This document shows positions 25,001-36,053 of a stretch of 64,000 bases of DNA, one piece after another (positions within the stretch are counted from its first letter, which is position 1; every line of letters begins with the position of its first letter). This DNA is from Batillaria attramentaria (lineage: Eukaryota; Mollusca; Gastropoda; Batillariidae): NCBI GenBank assembly GCA_018292915.2, contig JACVVK020000148.1, forward strand, positions 932,501 through 996,500. The letters run 5' to 3'. The notes beneath the pieces were generated by a model. It was not told the origin of the DNA. It was given only the letters and a program-made list of their open reading frames with translations, and ran no database searches. A program made the translations under genes and the position numbers.

Positions 25001-27717
25001 TTCACACACTTTGACCACTTTGATAACATTTTTCACCGACCGGGAAAAGTCGTGCATTCTGGCTGCAACAAGCAATGCTGGAGACAGAAAGCAGAGTAGA
25101 GTTCATGAACAGTCATACAAAACAGCATCACCACATAAAGATAGCCTAAATAGTAAGTAACATGAACCAGTTTTACAGTTATATTGCCAAACCAAGTCTG
25201 CAGTTTTGTTTGGACGGGAGCTACAGCACTCTTGAGACAGCACTTTCTTTTCCTCGGTTAAAGAAATAACTCACGACACAAAATGATGTCATACAAGCTG
25301 AAACTGAGCCTACAACACTGCAGAAGTTCACCAGAAAATAACTGACCTGCTCCACACAGGCCAGATGGCCTGCGCCCCGTGTGCATCCAGTCTCGTTTCA
25401 TCCTCGACACCAGTCTCAGCGCTGTCATGGAAACCTCTTGCGTCTTGTCTCCAAACTCAAGCTTGTGGGCGAAGCGTGGGACGTACAGACAGGGATCTAG
25501 CACAGCCGTACATCATCATAAGCATTAAAATAATCATCTAATGACTCATGTCTTTGCCGGTTCAAAGTTTTGGTCTGACTGGTGACTATCAGCATCTAGA
25601 AATTTGCCCTGATCTGAAATCTTTTTCTGTTAATCATATGTCTGGGCGATAATAGTAATAGCAGATTATCAACACTTTCAAGACTCTGCGTCGCTGTTTG
25701 TACGCGGTCAACCCGACTCAGCGGCGCCGGAAGATGTTGGAGGGAGGGGGGGCAGAATCTCAGAGGGGGGGAAAGGCCAGAGCCAGTGAAAGGAAGGACG
25801 TTGCCCGGAGAAAGTGAAAAGCGGGGGGGGGGGGGGGGCACGGCGGCGTTCAGATGCTGCGCAGGCAAAAACCTTTCCGAACCAGGGAGCCATTGAAAGG
25901 AAGGACGTTGCCCGAAGAAAGTGAAAAGGGGGGGGGGGGGGCAAAAGTGATTATCAGACGACTTTCTGCCAAGTCGTTTTGATATTTCATGCAACGGCTA
26001 AACTGAGTTCTCTGTTGGGTGGGATGAGGGAGAGAGCAGGAAGAGGGGTAGAGGGAGGGGGGGGGCAAGACCATGGCTTTGCCCCCCCTCTTGCCATAGT
26101 CACCTGATTTTCCAGGGGGGGCAAAAAGATACTCTTGCCCCCCCCCCCCCCTGCTTGGGTACAGGGGGGGCAGCTGCCCCCCCTGCCCCCCCGGTTCCGG
26201 CGCCCCTGCGACTCCTACGCTCAGTAACGAATTTCCAGCGAGCCATCGGGGATCTCTGTACTGCGATGACACACCTTCGCGGCGTGCGCCAAGAGCAGAC
26301 AATGCAAAAACTCCTCTAGAGGGCGCAACCGTAAATTGACTTTCGGCTGACAGGCGAAGACAATGAAACAGGGACCCAGAACTCAAAGTTTCATCTGCTT
26401 TCCGTTGCGATGATTGCTAATCAGTCCCTCTGAACGGTAAGAACGTAAACATGGATCGATGCAAGCATCACGGTATATTTCGAATGTCCGCCCCTTTGCG
26501 CTACGCACCTGACGAACACTAGAGGCTGACCGTAGATCTATCTATTCTTCATGAACGGAGCCCGAGTGAGCGACAGGGGTTATTCGAGGCCCAAGTAGCG
26601 ATGTGTTGTGGGCGTGGTGCGATTGTTATGGGGGAAAACAACTGCTGTAGCACCCTTCTTTGTTTACTTACACATTAATTTTTAGGGGATGTAGGTACCA
26701 TGGACTGTGTTGAATGTGGCCTACGTAGTGAGGATGAGGCCTTCCCCAAGCAAAAACTGTTCATCGGCGAAGAAATTGGCGATGAAAAATGTAGAAACCT
26801 TTGTCCACATGTAAACTAAACCAAACAGTGCATATCACTGGATGTGTCGTGGCCTCAGAAACTGCTCACTTGTATTTCAGAAGCAGGGTGTAATTTTTTG
26901 CCTGCTTCACGGCCTGTACTGTAGGCTTTGTGGGTGAATGCCATTATAATCGGTGGTGGTAAAAAGTGCCAGTTTAGCAGAGGTGGAAAGACAACTCGTC
27001 CTTCTATGCCGTCCTACCTGAAATCAAACAATTTAAATACTGTAATGTTCTGTAATCGCTGTTTTTTGCTTTCAGACTGACAATGATGGCTGCAATGACC
27101 AAGTCATGTCTTCCTGCTCGTCAGAAGGAGGATGAGGATATCAACCAAGAAGTTCCACAAAACTATATTGTACCAGCAGTCTCTCCAACCAAGCCTTCCT
27201 CAACCCCCACCACTGTGCAGCCGCACCTGCTGGACAGTGCAAGTGCGCCAATCTCCTGGCAGCCGGTCACCGCCTTGCCAGCAGCAACAGCACTGTCAGT
27301 ACCACCAAGTTCTACTGAACCTTTGTCCAAGCCCAGTGACTGTCTTCCGACAGCTCAGAGCTCTGACGAACGGAACTGGCAGGCAAGCCAGGTGTGCGTC
27401 AGAGACAGGAATGCTGTGATGTTCAACAATCCACTGATGTCAGACGTAACTTTTTGTGTCGGAACAGGACACAACATAAAGAAGATTCCTGCACACAAGT
27501 ATGTGTTGGCAACTGGAAGCTCTGTTTTTTTCGCCATGTTCTTTGGGGGCCTGTCAGAGGATGTGAAGGAGGTCGAGATTCCTGATGTGGAGCCTGTAGC
27601 CTTCCAAAACCTTCTGAGGTAATTTGTTTAGGCAAAAAAAAAAAATTGTTGTTTCTGGTAACATGGCTAAAAAAAAAAAAAAAATAGGGTAGGTAGGGTT
27701 TTTTTTAAATTTTTAAC

Positions 27718-27748
<31 letters not shown>

Positions 27749-30700
27749 ACACAGACAAGAATAAAGAAACAGGGTATTAATAAGAAATGATGCTCTGTGA
27801 AACTGTATTTAATATTATAACACACTATCTTACCATATTTCGTTCTAATCTTGGGTCCGAGACGGCGCACGACTTCCCTGACAGGCACATGAAAACCGAA
27901 ACTGGCCGTACTTGTATTTTTTCTTTCTTTTTCTTTTTTTTTCCAGCAGCCAAAAAATTTAGGTTGTGGGGGGTTGGGGGGGGAGGGGGGGGGGGAATAG
28001 GGTCGGTCGGGTTACCAGAAACAATTTTTTTGGGCCTTATCTTATCGCTTCAGTATACAGTGTAGTCTAATTGTTGCCTGCATAGTCTTGTGTGTCACCT
28101 CATAATAATAATATAATTTATTCAAACAAACACAACAGAAAGAACAAATGCTACTTTACAGAATATCAAATGAAAAGATGCTGAAGGTAACACCACCACA
28201 GCATGTTCACCGGAGAGTTAATGTTATCAGGGCTTAAGATGATCCATGATCCCAAAGGAGGAACAGTGTGTAGCATTGTATGATGAAGTGGCAAAGCCAT
28301 GAGTGCGCGTCTGCAAAGATGGATTTTTTTTTTTAATATTAGAATCTGTGCAGTCTGCTGCATTTTGGCATGATTTTAAGTGCTTCAGAGGAGGAAACAA
28401 TTTTTCTGAAGGAACATTTTTAGAATTAGACAAAAACTAAAAGCTGTGCAATTTGGTGCACTTTGGCATGATTTTGAGTGCTTCAGAGGAGGAAACACAT
28501 TTTCAAGAGGAACGTTTTTAGAATTAAACTAAAATCTGTGCAGTCTGGCACGTTTTGGTATGATTTTAAGTGCTTCAGAGGACGAAACACTTTTGTGAGG
28601 AAAAACTTTTAAGCCAAAGGTGAAAATCCGCCAAAAGGTGGAAGATTTTAAGCCCTGTGTTATGTGTAATAAATGCCATTTTCCAGACCACCAGTATTCA
28701 TTCTCTGCCTTTTCAACAGGTACCTGTACACTGATGAGATTCAGCTGGAAGCAGACAATGTGTTGGCTACGCTGTATGCCGCCAAAAAGTACATCATCAC
28801 GCATCTTGCTCAGGCATGCGTCAGCTACCTGGAAACCAGTCTCAGTGCTCGCAATGCCTGTGTGCTGCTCAGCCAGGGGCGACTGTTTGAGGAGGTGCAC
28901 CTTATGCAGAGATGCTGGGAGGTCATTGATGCACAGGCAGAAGAAGCACTGCGCTCAGAAGGATTCTGTGATATTGACCACAAAACTCTGGAGACTATTC
29001 TCAGCCGGGAAACCCTCAATGCTCGAGAGGCTTCTGTCTTTGTGGCTGTGATGCGCTGGGCAGAAGCCGAGTGTCGACGCCAAGGTCATGATGTGACAGC
29101 AGAAAACAAACGACAGGTCCTGGGACCCTGCTTACATCTGATCCGCATGCCAGCCATGTCGCTGGAGGAATTTGCAAATGGCCCAGCCCAGTCAGGAATG
29201 CTAACCCCTCAAGAAACCATGGACATTTTCTTACACTTCACTGCTCAAAACAAACCAGAGCTGGCATTCAACTGCAAGCACAGAAAGGGTCTGATGCAGT
29301 ATCGGGTCCATCGATTTCAATCTTCTGCCTACCGAAGCAATCAGTGGCGATACCGAGGACGATGTGACAGCATCCAGTTCTCTGTTGACAAACGCATCTT
29401 TATCGTTGGCTTTGGTCTGTATGGGTCTAGTAACGGTGGAGCAGAGTACCATGTAAGAATAGAACTGAAGAAAAATGGCCTTGTCCTCGGTCAGAATGTA
29501 ACCAAGTTTAAATCTGATGGTTCGAGCAGCACATTCCCTGTTCTCTTTGACAACCCTGTACAGGTTGAGCCGGAGGCATTTTACACTGCCAGTGCTGTAT
29601 TGGATGGATCTGAGCTGAGCTACTTTGGTCAGGAAGGACTGGCTGAAGTGCAGTGTGGGAAAGTCACCTTCCAGTTCCAGTGTTCCTCTGACAGCACAAA
29701 CGGCACAGGTGTGCAAGGAGGACAGATACCTGAACTATTATTCTTCTGCTAAGGTGGTATGCTGGGTGAACAGACACTGAGACGGGCACAGTCATGACAG
29801 TACAGTTTGAACTGTTTGTTAAGGGAAAAATGGCATGATGGTGGGTTTATCACATTTGTTTCATGTGTTGTTGCTAGCGAGTACAATCAAGTTTTACCAT
29901 ATATATAATATGACAGTTAATGATAGTAAAAATACAGTGACAATAGTGCCAGTATAAAGAGATTTCTTTGCATAGAATTCAACAAGAACTATGTTGCACA
30001 CTACTGTACAGTTAAGAGTAACCTCCTGTCCACCACAATTTTCTTTTACAGATGAGATAATATTGTGGGAATTTTTGTTGTTTTGTTTTCATTTCTGCCA
30101 GAGAATGTATCTAGGATTTGTGTGGTCTCCCCCAACCAGGCTTGCCCATCTACTGATCTAGAGGCAAATACTAGAAATAGCTAAATACTTGCCTACATAA
30201 TTAATGTAAAAAACATAATTTATACTTGCACCTTCAACTGCCTGTGCACGTGTATACATGTGTATGTATGTGTGTATAACAGGTGCCCATACTTATAACC
30301 GGGGTATTGATTGCTTATACAGTTATTGTCACTTCTAGGTTGTGCATACTCTGGTATGGCCACTATGGGACTGTAAGTTGTGCTGATTACCAGTAACAGT
30401 ACATGTACTACACAGTTATTTGCAGTGGATCTCAAGCTGTTGACAACAGTTACAGTTTTGAGGGCGTCAGCAGACAGCATGCTGTAAATAATGGCTGACA
30501 AATGTGGCAGGCCACAGATCTATATATAAAAACCCAGCTTGCTTACATTTCTGATCATAAAGGTGTGTGCACTGCCCCTACTATGGTGTCAATAGTGAAT
30601 CTGTTGACTGTTGTAATGTTACTCTCAGTCTCACCTATTGCAGGGATGTTCAGGCACAGCTCCTTGGAAATGTGCAGGAAGGTTTTCCCCAGAACATAGA

Positions 30701-33700
30701 CATTCACCTGGGAGGTCACACAGGAATTATTTCATTATTAGTGAAAATCAGTTTGGTGTTCAGCAAGTGAAACAATATTTGCATAAAAATAAGTACACTG
30801 TAATGTCAAAATGCTTTGGCAAGATTCTGCATTTTCTTGGTGGCTTGTCAGTTTCCTAGTAATAAAGTGAGTGTACTGAAAACATGGTTGATGTTGGTTG
30901 GTCTGCTACAACACTACAAGTATTTCACTTTTCAGTGAAATCAGTGCAAGTGCATACATGTATGTTTGGGTGTACGGTATGTATGTTGTGTGTCCATAAA
31001 GCTTCATACTGAAACAAGATGGCCACCAGCCCAATATGTTGTTTCTATTCAGTGACCTGCTGTCGTCGAGGTCATTGTGTCATGTATGCTGCCCGCGCGC
31101 ACACGTACACAAGCTCTCTGACATCAAGCATGTTGACATTAAAAAAAAGTACTGGAAACCCCTTCCGTGCCTCTTTGCGCTCGCAAAACCCCAAACACAT
31201 GAGGTCGTGCTAGCTCGCCTAGCTGGTTGACGTCACTAACTTTTTGACGTATGCGAGGTTCTACAAGGGTGAATGAATTCTTGTAGGCCTGATTGACATG
31301 TGACGGACGATTGCTTACTGGTATCGGAGAAGAGAAGCACCCACTCTCACTCCCTAGAGAGGCAGAAGCCTCCATGGCTCCCTTGTGACACAGGTCAAGG
31401 TCATTCACAAGAGTATATGTATGTAAAGCTGTTACCACTATCCATTATCATGCCAAGTTAAGTGTCTCTAGCGCTCTGAGTTCCTGGCAATATTACAATT
31501 TTCCCCGAAACAGTTTGTATGGCCTTGACTTTTGGTGACCTTTGGTCAAGGTCATTCAAATGAGATCTCATCAATGTCTATCATTATGCCAAGTTTGACG
31601 CCTCTAGTATTTGTAGTTCCTCTGAAAACAGTACTGTTAAATTTTACAACAGACAGCTCTAATGACCTTGACCTTCAGTCAGGTCATTTAAGAAGGTAGG
31701 TCTCATTGCTGTCTATCATCAAGCCTCATTAGGAACCTCTACTATTTGTTGTTTTGGAGAAAATGCCAAGGTTAAAGTTTCCCAAAACCACTTGCATGGC
31801 CTTGACCTTGACTAGAAAGTCACTGAACACAGGTATGTCTGTAAAGGTGTTGCCCATGTCAATCACTGCACAAAGTTTGATGCTTCTGATTCTTCTAGAT
31901 TCTGAGAAAATGCAAACGTAAAATTTCCCAAAAGACTGCTTTAATGACCTTGACCTTGAATCTTCTCACTGTCTATCAGCACACCATCGGTTGAGTATTT
32001 TTAGAGAAACAGGCCTGGACACAAATCACACACACACACACAGATGGCACTCAATGCTGCGGGGAAGTGCGTTCAGGGGCACCATGCCCGCCAGTAACAA
32101 TGTTGTTATTGTCAGTTACACTTGCATCATGTCTGTGCGGAGAATGCGAGCGACGTGCGTTTATGCCACAAAACGTGCCTTTGAACGCGGAATTGTTAGC
32201 CCGTCCTATGATGTACTATAGAAACAACATAAAAAGGACTTTATCAGTCATAAACTGCTGCACTCCCAGTCTGGTAATATGATACATGTAGACATAGCAA
32301 TAGTGATCACATACCTGAAGAATATCACTGAAATCCAAGAGCATATCTGAAGACTGTCAAGGTCACAGCAATTTTACATGTGCAGAGCAATTCACAACTG
32401 TTGTCACCTGCCCTCAATGCACTAGAATCTTCACACACACACACACACACACCACAACCAAGAATTTAAGCCGTTATGGGGAAAACGATAACAAAAAAAG
32501 AGTGGTTGACTATGAGCATGTAGTTGGCAACAGCAGCAGACCGAGAGTTCTGGCAAGAATTCACACCAAGGAGAGGTCATGTCAATAAGCTTGCAGTTAC
32601 AGTAGCAGGTTGATTGTCATTTGACAGGGATTTGCTCTAGGAATATTTCCTCGTACACTTGCTCATGTTATGATGTCCTTTCGCTGAAGGACAGCAAAAG
32701 CATAATCCATGCTAAATGTAGTAATTGGTGACAATGTAAACACCAAAGGATACGAGGAGTGCCTTCAGTCCTGCACACAAGATAAAGACAAGTGGCGATT
32801 ACATGTGCTGTCTTGCGTCCTCGGGTTAGGCGCTTGCTTACGGCCATCTTGAAGAAGTTGAAGGCTGTGTCCAGGCAATGCTGGTTCAGCCGCAACTGGG
32901 AACCAATCTCCTGAATTTTTCTTTTGGCTGCAAAGATAGTGTGAAGGCTTGTCTGACATGCTCTTATCAGTTTTCTTTTGAACTGAGTGAATACATACAC
33001 ACACAGTGTATGTATATATATATATACCACAAATATAATCACCACAAATTCTGTACAAGGAAACTTCACAGAAATTCACAAAGTAACATCACACTCGCAC
33101 ATTACAGTGATACGTTATGGACTCAGTCAATGCATTCCACCAAACCAGACAATTATGTACTGTATCTAAACTCTCTCGTTCTCTCCCTTTGCAAACACTG
33201 AAACAGCTCCTGGCTAGGAACCAAAAATTTAAGCTGGCTTTTTCATCGTTGCCCTGTCTTTGATATATCATCCTTACGTAGTGGAAAAGGACATTAAACC
33301 CTGAAACACCCATCCAACCCTTGCAAACAGCAGAACACACATGTATGCCCAGATGTACTTTTATTTGCTTTTTTTTTTTTTAAACTATTTCTACTCTACC
33401 TTACCATTCTGGAGAGTAACAGTTTTGGAATCCCTGCCGATACCGTGAGAGAAAGCTGCCCCAAAGGAGTGGGACTTGGTTCCTGTACAAAGGTAAGAAC
33501 ACATGTTCATGCTGTCAAAACAAAATGAGCAATCAACATAACCTGTTTTCAAAACACATGTGCTTGTACACAAACACACTCAGGAGAACATTGAACCGTT
33601 CACTATTGCAGAACTATGGCATAACCAAATGTGTACTAAATTACTGAACTAGAATGACACTGACCATCATTGGAGACAAACTGTCCAATCACAGAGGCTC

Positions 33701-33848
33701 CTCCTGCAGCGTTTTCCTGGAACTGAACCTCCGAGACAATGATCTGGTCCTCCAACACTGAACCACAGTTTGTGCAGACAGCATCACCTCGTGCTGGATC
33801 CGCGTCAATTTCACTGCAGCCACAGTGCTGACACGCTTTGCCAGACAT
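19116..33848 (-). CDS. BRF1: Transcription factor IIIB 90 kDa subunit (BRF1)
   Basis: TFIIB-related subunit of TFIIIB, which recruits RNA polymerase III at tRNA and 5S genes. Coding exons in transcript order: 33848-33665, 33482-33405, 32927-32754, 32346-32315, 30707-30635, 25496-25347, 25077-24984, 24581-24455, 23673-23553, 23146-22817, 22293-22232, 21910-21829, 21409-21351, 21232-21006, 20792-20756, 20410-20302, 19591-19505 and 19159-19116. They sum to 2070 bp, or 689 aa. An N-terminal zinc ribbon has Cys6, Cys9, Cys25 and Cys28. Two cyclin folds span about 85-265 ([37 protein letters not shown]). The Brf1 TBP-binding block ([20 protein letters not shown]) and an acidic tail ending [10 protein letters not shown] follow. 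The last intron is GC-AG. A BTBD6-like gene lies in the fifth coding intron on the other strand. Confidence 0.97.
19503..19504 (-). other. GC 5' splice site of the last BRF1 intron
   Basis: The exon ends CCAG followed by GCAAGT on the minus strand, a strong match to the GC-AG class consensus. Using it gives the frame ...[18 protein letters not shown], which resembles the acidic DG-Y end of human BRF1. The nearby GT in the same stretch would shift the frame and stop after a few residues. Confidence 0.85.
21752..21805. repeat. (CA)n microsatellite in a BRF1 intron
   Basis: About 54 bp of CA ends 24 bp from the 5' splice site of the BRF1 exon at 21829-21910, so array length changes would occur close to a splice site. 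Confidence 0.95.
22012..22082. repeat. (TG)n microsatellite, interrupted
   Basis: TG runs with interruptions in a BRF1 intron. No exon overlaps it. Confidence 0.95.
23205..23500. repeat. Two C-to-A homopolymer junctions in A/C-rich sequence
   Basis: Runs of C followed directly by A occur at about 23207-23235 and 23429-23455 within A/C-only low-complexity sequence in the BRF1 intron between 23146 and 23553. This is the complement of the T-to-G junctions seen on the + strand elsewhere. Confidence 0.9.
25720..26208. mobile_element. G-rich MITE-like element with terminal inverted repeats
   Basis: The left end agcggcgccggaa and the right end, read inverted, aggggcgccggaa match at 12 of 13 positions. 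A direct repeat cgactc lies immediately outside both ends (25714-25719 and 26209-26214). Inside are two tandem segments sharing gaaaggaaggacgttgcccg (about 25787 and 25897), several runs of 7 or more G, and a perfect 24-bp palindrome centred on cagctg at 26162-26185. There is no transposase. It sits in the BRF1 intron that also houses the BTBD6-like gene, 224 bp from BRF1 exon 6. The family is not identified. Confidence 0.7.
27083..29752 (+). CDS. BTBD6: BTB/POZ domain protein of the BTBD6/BTBD3 type (BTB-BACK-PHR)
   Basis: Likely substrate adaptor for Cullin-3 ubiquitin ligase. Coding exons 27083-27618 and 28720-29752 join at AG-G (Arg179) with GT-AG ends and give 522 aa. A 3' splice site ending at 27075 just before the ATG implies a non-coding first exon upstream. 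Residues 1-112 are a Pro/Ser/Thr/Gln-rich leader. The BTB fold (about 113-215) opens [12 protein letters not shown] with [23 protein letters not shown] spans about 220-325. The PHR domain (about 370-515) has [30 protein letters not shown] and the end [13 protein letters not shown], as in BTBD3/BTBD6 rather than BTBD1/2. The gene lies wholly within the BRF1 intron between 25496 and 30635, on the opposite strand. The symbol rests on C-terminal similarity and on the BRF1 neighbourhood. Confidence 0.95.
27660..28020. repeat. Homopolymer-rich intron segment (A/T/C/G runs)
   Basis: Poly-A, poly-T, then 17 C with a short CA run (27718-27752), later poly-T and interrupted poly-G (27968-27996), all in the single coding intron of the BTBD6-like gene. 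No exon is seen. Confidence 0.85.
28100..28680. repeat. Dispersed repeat family H with internal 92-bp tandem units
   Basis: Three tandem units, at about 28340-28440, 28441-28532 and 28533-28618, share gcatgattttaagtgcttcag with small variation, then gaggaggaaaca and a poly-T/aga block. The ends (ttatcagggcttaagatgat and ccgccaaaaggtggaagatt) recur in the same order at 57520-57855 with fewer units. It ends about 40 bp before the BTBD6-like second coding exon (28720). The class is not recognised. Confidence 0.8.
30861..30866 (+). terminator. First canonical AATAAA downstream of the BTBD6-like stop
   Basis: I find no AATAAA or ATTAAA on the + strand between 29753 and 30860. If this site is used, the BTBD6-like 3' UTR is about 1.1 kb and overlaps BRF1 coding exon 5 (30635-30707) in antisense. 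Non-canonical signals closer to the stop remain possible. Confidence 0.4.
31354..32045 (+). repeat. Dispersed repeat family G, shorter copy, TGACCTTGA-rich
   Basis: It opens ctagagaggcagaagcctcc, then atggctcccttgtgac, and contains about five degenerate units of 135-143 bp, several of them carrying gaccttgacctt and/or tcaaggtcattc. It ends in a short CA run near 32041. It matches the longer copy at 55843-56920 in order and orientation. The right terminus of the longer copy is missing here. It is located in the BRF1 intron between 30707 and 32315. Confidence 0.85.
32315..32346 (-). CDS. BRF1: BRF1 microexon (coding exon 4, 32 bp)
   Basis: Flanked by ttcag and gtatgt on the minus strand, it encodes (H)[10 protein letters not shown], matching the HMLLDLSDLLQ segment of human BRF1 at the same place. 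It is needed to join the exon ending at 32754 (phase 1) to the exon starting at 30707 (phase 0). It is too short for most open-frame searches. Confidence 0.95.
33211..33318 (+). mobile_element. 5'-truncated, diverged SINE family A copy
   Basis: From tggctaggaaccaaaaattt through gctggctttttcatcgttgc to gtggaaaaggacattaaacc, it matches the last two thirds of family A with more substitutions than the other copies. Candidate flanks are cctttgcaaaca (33187-33198) and cccttgcaaaca. It lies in the second BRF1 coding intron. Confidence 0.75.
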
Positions 33849-34059
33849 GGCTAGGACAATCAGCTCACACTTACAAGCAACTGGCTGGCGGTCAAGGATT
33901 TAATACATAAAGCTGACTGTGATTTTGTTGGGTTTTGTAGAAATTCCAGTTTTGCACCTGAAAACAATTTCAAGTTACATATTTATAAGGAAGCCCATTA
34001 AAATTTCGATGTAATGTCATACAGCTAAAGAAAAGAAACAGAATTGAATACACATACAT

Positions 34060-34497
34060 GTATGGTATGGTATGGTAGACTTCTCCTCGGCGCACATACA
34101 TCTCTGCTGAAATGCTCACGGAGCCGCAGGGCTGGAGGACGAAGCAGTGAAAGCCTGCTGCCGCTAAGCGCTACTTTATGTGCAAACCTCCACCCTGCTA
34201 TATTCACTCTGGTGCGTGCGACAGTATTTCTTGTTTTACCACGCCACCGGCCACAGCCTACTCTTCTTCGAAAGATGAACGTGGGATTTTTAGCGTGCAC
34301 ACTTGATGTATATGCGTGCGTGCGTACACAAAGGCGAGACAGGCACCGTAAACGAGTCTGCACATGGATTTGACTCGATATGGTAAGGAAAAATCCCACC
34401 ATATTCCTGCCCACCGGGGACTCGAACCAGGCAGCTCAGGATCCGAAGTCGGATGCCTTAACCACTAGACCAAATCTCCTGTCCCCTGTACATGTTT
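34060..34497 (-). mobile_element. SINE with tRNA-like head (family C)
   Basis: Read on the minus strand from about 34497, ggggacaggagatttggtct then agtggttaaggc gives an A-box region. ctggttcgagtcccc is an exact B box. A body of about 340 bp ends with tandem ATGGT/ATACC motifs near 34065. The head looks tRNA-like, but the body identifies a retroposon. There is no other copy in this window. Confidence 0.8.
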
Positions 34498-34741
34498 GCC
34501 TTTTACTCCTGTCAATTCCCTGGTGTTAGTATAAAGCCAAACCGAACACTTCATCGTAAGTTCATTCACCTGCTTCAGTAAGTATTGCACCAGATGGATA
34601 GATCATAATTTCATCAGAAAAGTCAAAAGGGTTCTTCCTGTCCAGTACCGCAAACGGATTACTGTTTAATGTAATTACAACGCCTGATTTAACGTCGTTT
34701 TCGATTTCTGACATTTAGCAAACAAGTTACGAAGTAATAAA

Positions 34742-34850
34742 ATCGGCTATGGATTGGCACGATTCGAACCCGTATCAACCTGGCAAACGTGGGGACAAGC
34801 CGCGTCAGAGACCGCCTAACCACTACACCAACGTACAGGTGACAGAAAAT
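34742..34850 (-). mobile_element. tRNA-like SINE head fragment (family E)
   Basis: On the minus strand, gttggtgtagtggttaggcg and gatacgggttcgaatcgtgc form A- and B-box segments with about 50 bp between them, as in a tRNA-derived promoter. No body is recognisable downstream. Confidence 0.6.
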
Positions 34851-35039
34851 CTTTGTTTCTTATGTTGTTATCTGCCCGAGTCTATTTCTACTGTAAAGTC
34901 AAGTTTAAGCACTAACGTTCATAATTTCAATATAAAAGGATTATTTTTGACAACTGAAGCTAGACACCTACCGTACGATTGCACACATCCAACATCACTA
35001 GTACTCGAACAGACACATTCCCGAACGGTTCATAATGAG

Positions 35040-35090
35040 ACTGTCGTGCGCATGCGCTCCATCAGCAAGGGCAATTTCTTCCGGTTGTCG
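35040..35090. promoter_or_regulatory. Candidate promoter motifs (NRF1-like palindrome, ETS-like site)
   Basis: tgcgcatgcgc at 35047-35057 matches the NRF1 palindrome core. A cttccgg ETS-like core follows within about 25-35 bp. The pair is typical of CpG-type housekeeping promoters. It may belong to the Kelch-like gene, whose first exon must lie upstream of 36003. Motif-level evidence only. Confidence 0.4.
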
Positions 35091-36053
35091 AAATGTTCTG
35101 TGTGTGAATTTTTGTTAATGTTTTGATGTGTATTCGTTGGCTTAAATGTCTTGAAAATCATGTTTCTTTGAAGAGAGGCAACCTTCAGTTGCAGGCCAGC
35201 CACTGCTTTTTACACCGGTAAGATATTTGACAGAAAAAACGGACCGTCGTATGTTTCCATGCCGAGGCCGTTCACACCGTCATTTGCGTTGGAAAAACAC
35301 TTTTGTGACGGCGAAACTTACAAGCATCGCATTTGGTCAAACGTACATTCCGCTTTGTTCGTCCTGATCCACTTATAACCTTTAAGGCCGGTTTACCAAA
35401 GGTAGACGGTCACGACAAAGAATATCGGATGTGTAACTTTTGTGTAGTAAAAGTTTATTTTTACAGGCACGTAATGACACATGCGACTTCCCATTGTCCC
35501 ACAGGTGGGATCTCCCGTCTCGAAAATTTTTATTGTTTCAGACTTTGTTAGTTTTTGTTGTTTAAAAACAAGTTGTAGTAAGGTGATGGTTAGATATTGT
35601 TGATTGCTTGCTGATTATCCGTCAGTATTTTCTTTCGCCTCACACAGAACAATTTTATAATTGATATTACGGGTGCTATCAACACGCATTCGTGGATGTA
35701 GCATGAGAGAAATGTCTTACGATTTTCAACAATTGAACAGTATTCACATTTAACCCAGGTTCAGTTTTCAAAGACTTTGGTGATAACTACCTCACAAGTT
35801 CATGAGTAAATCTGACAACCAGTGATTATCTTATAGTTATAAACTTTAGTAATTCAGCAGCAGCATTTTTTGTTTTCCTTGTCTCTTTGAATAAGTTTCA
35901 TTTAGACACAATTTTCCATCCATTCATTGTATTTACAGTAATTTATTCATGTATTTTACTGGAATTTGTATACATTGATTTTGTTTTTTTTGGTCTACCC
36001 AGACCAGATGATGTTAGATGCGTAGAGGCAAAAAACGAAGACTGCCTAGCGAT

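Larger units (their letters stand above)
33849..36053. other. Divergent intergenic interval BRF1/KLHL with SINEs and promoter candidates
   Basis: Between the BRF1 start (minus) and the Kelch-gene start (plus) lie a family C SINE (34060-34497), a second tRNA-like SINE head (34742-34850) and a CpG-containing stretch with NRF1-like and ETS-like motifs (35040-35090). A 3' splice site ending at 36002 shows that the Kelch gene has at least one upstream non-coding exon in or beyond this interval. Confidence 0.6.

Noticed and set aside
35333..35551. Open frame with a CxxC and HxxxH arrangement, resembling a C2H2 zinc finger
   Set aside because: The spacing between the second Cys and first His is about four residues too short, there is a single motif, and there is no splice or domain support.
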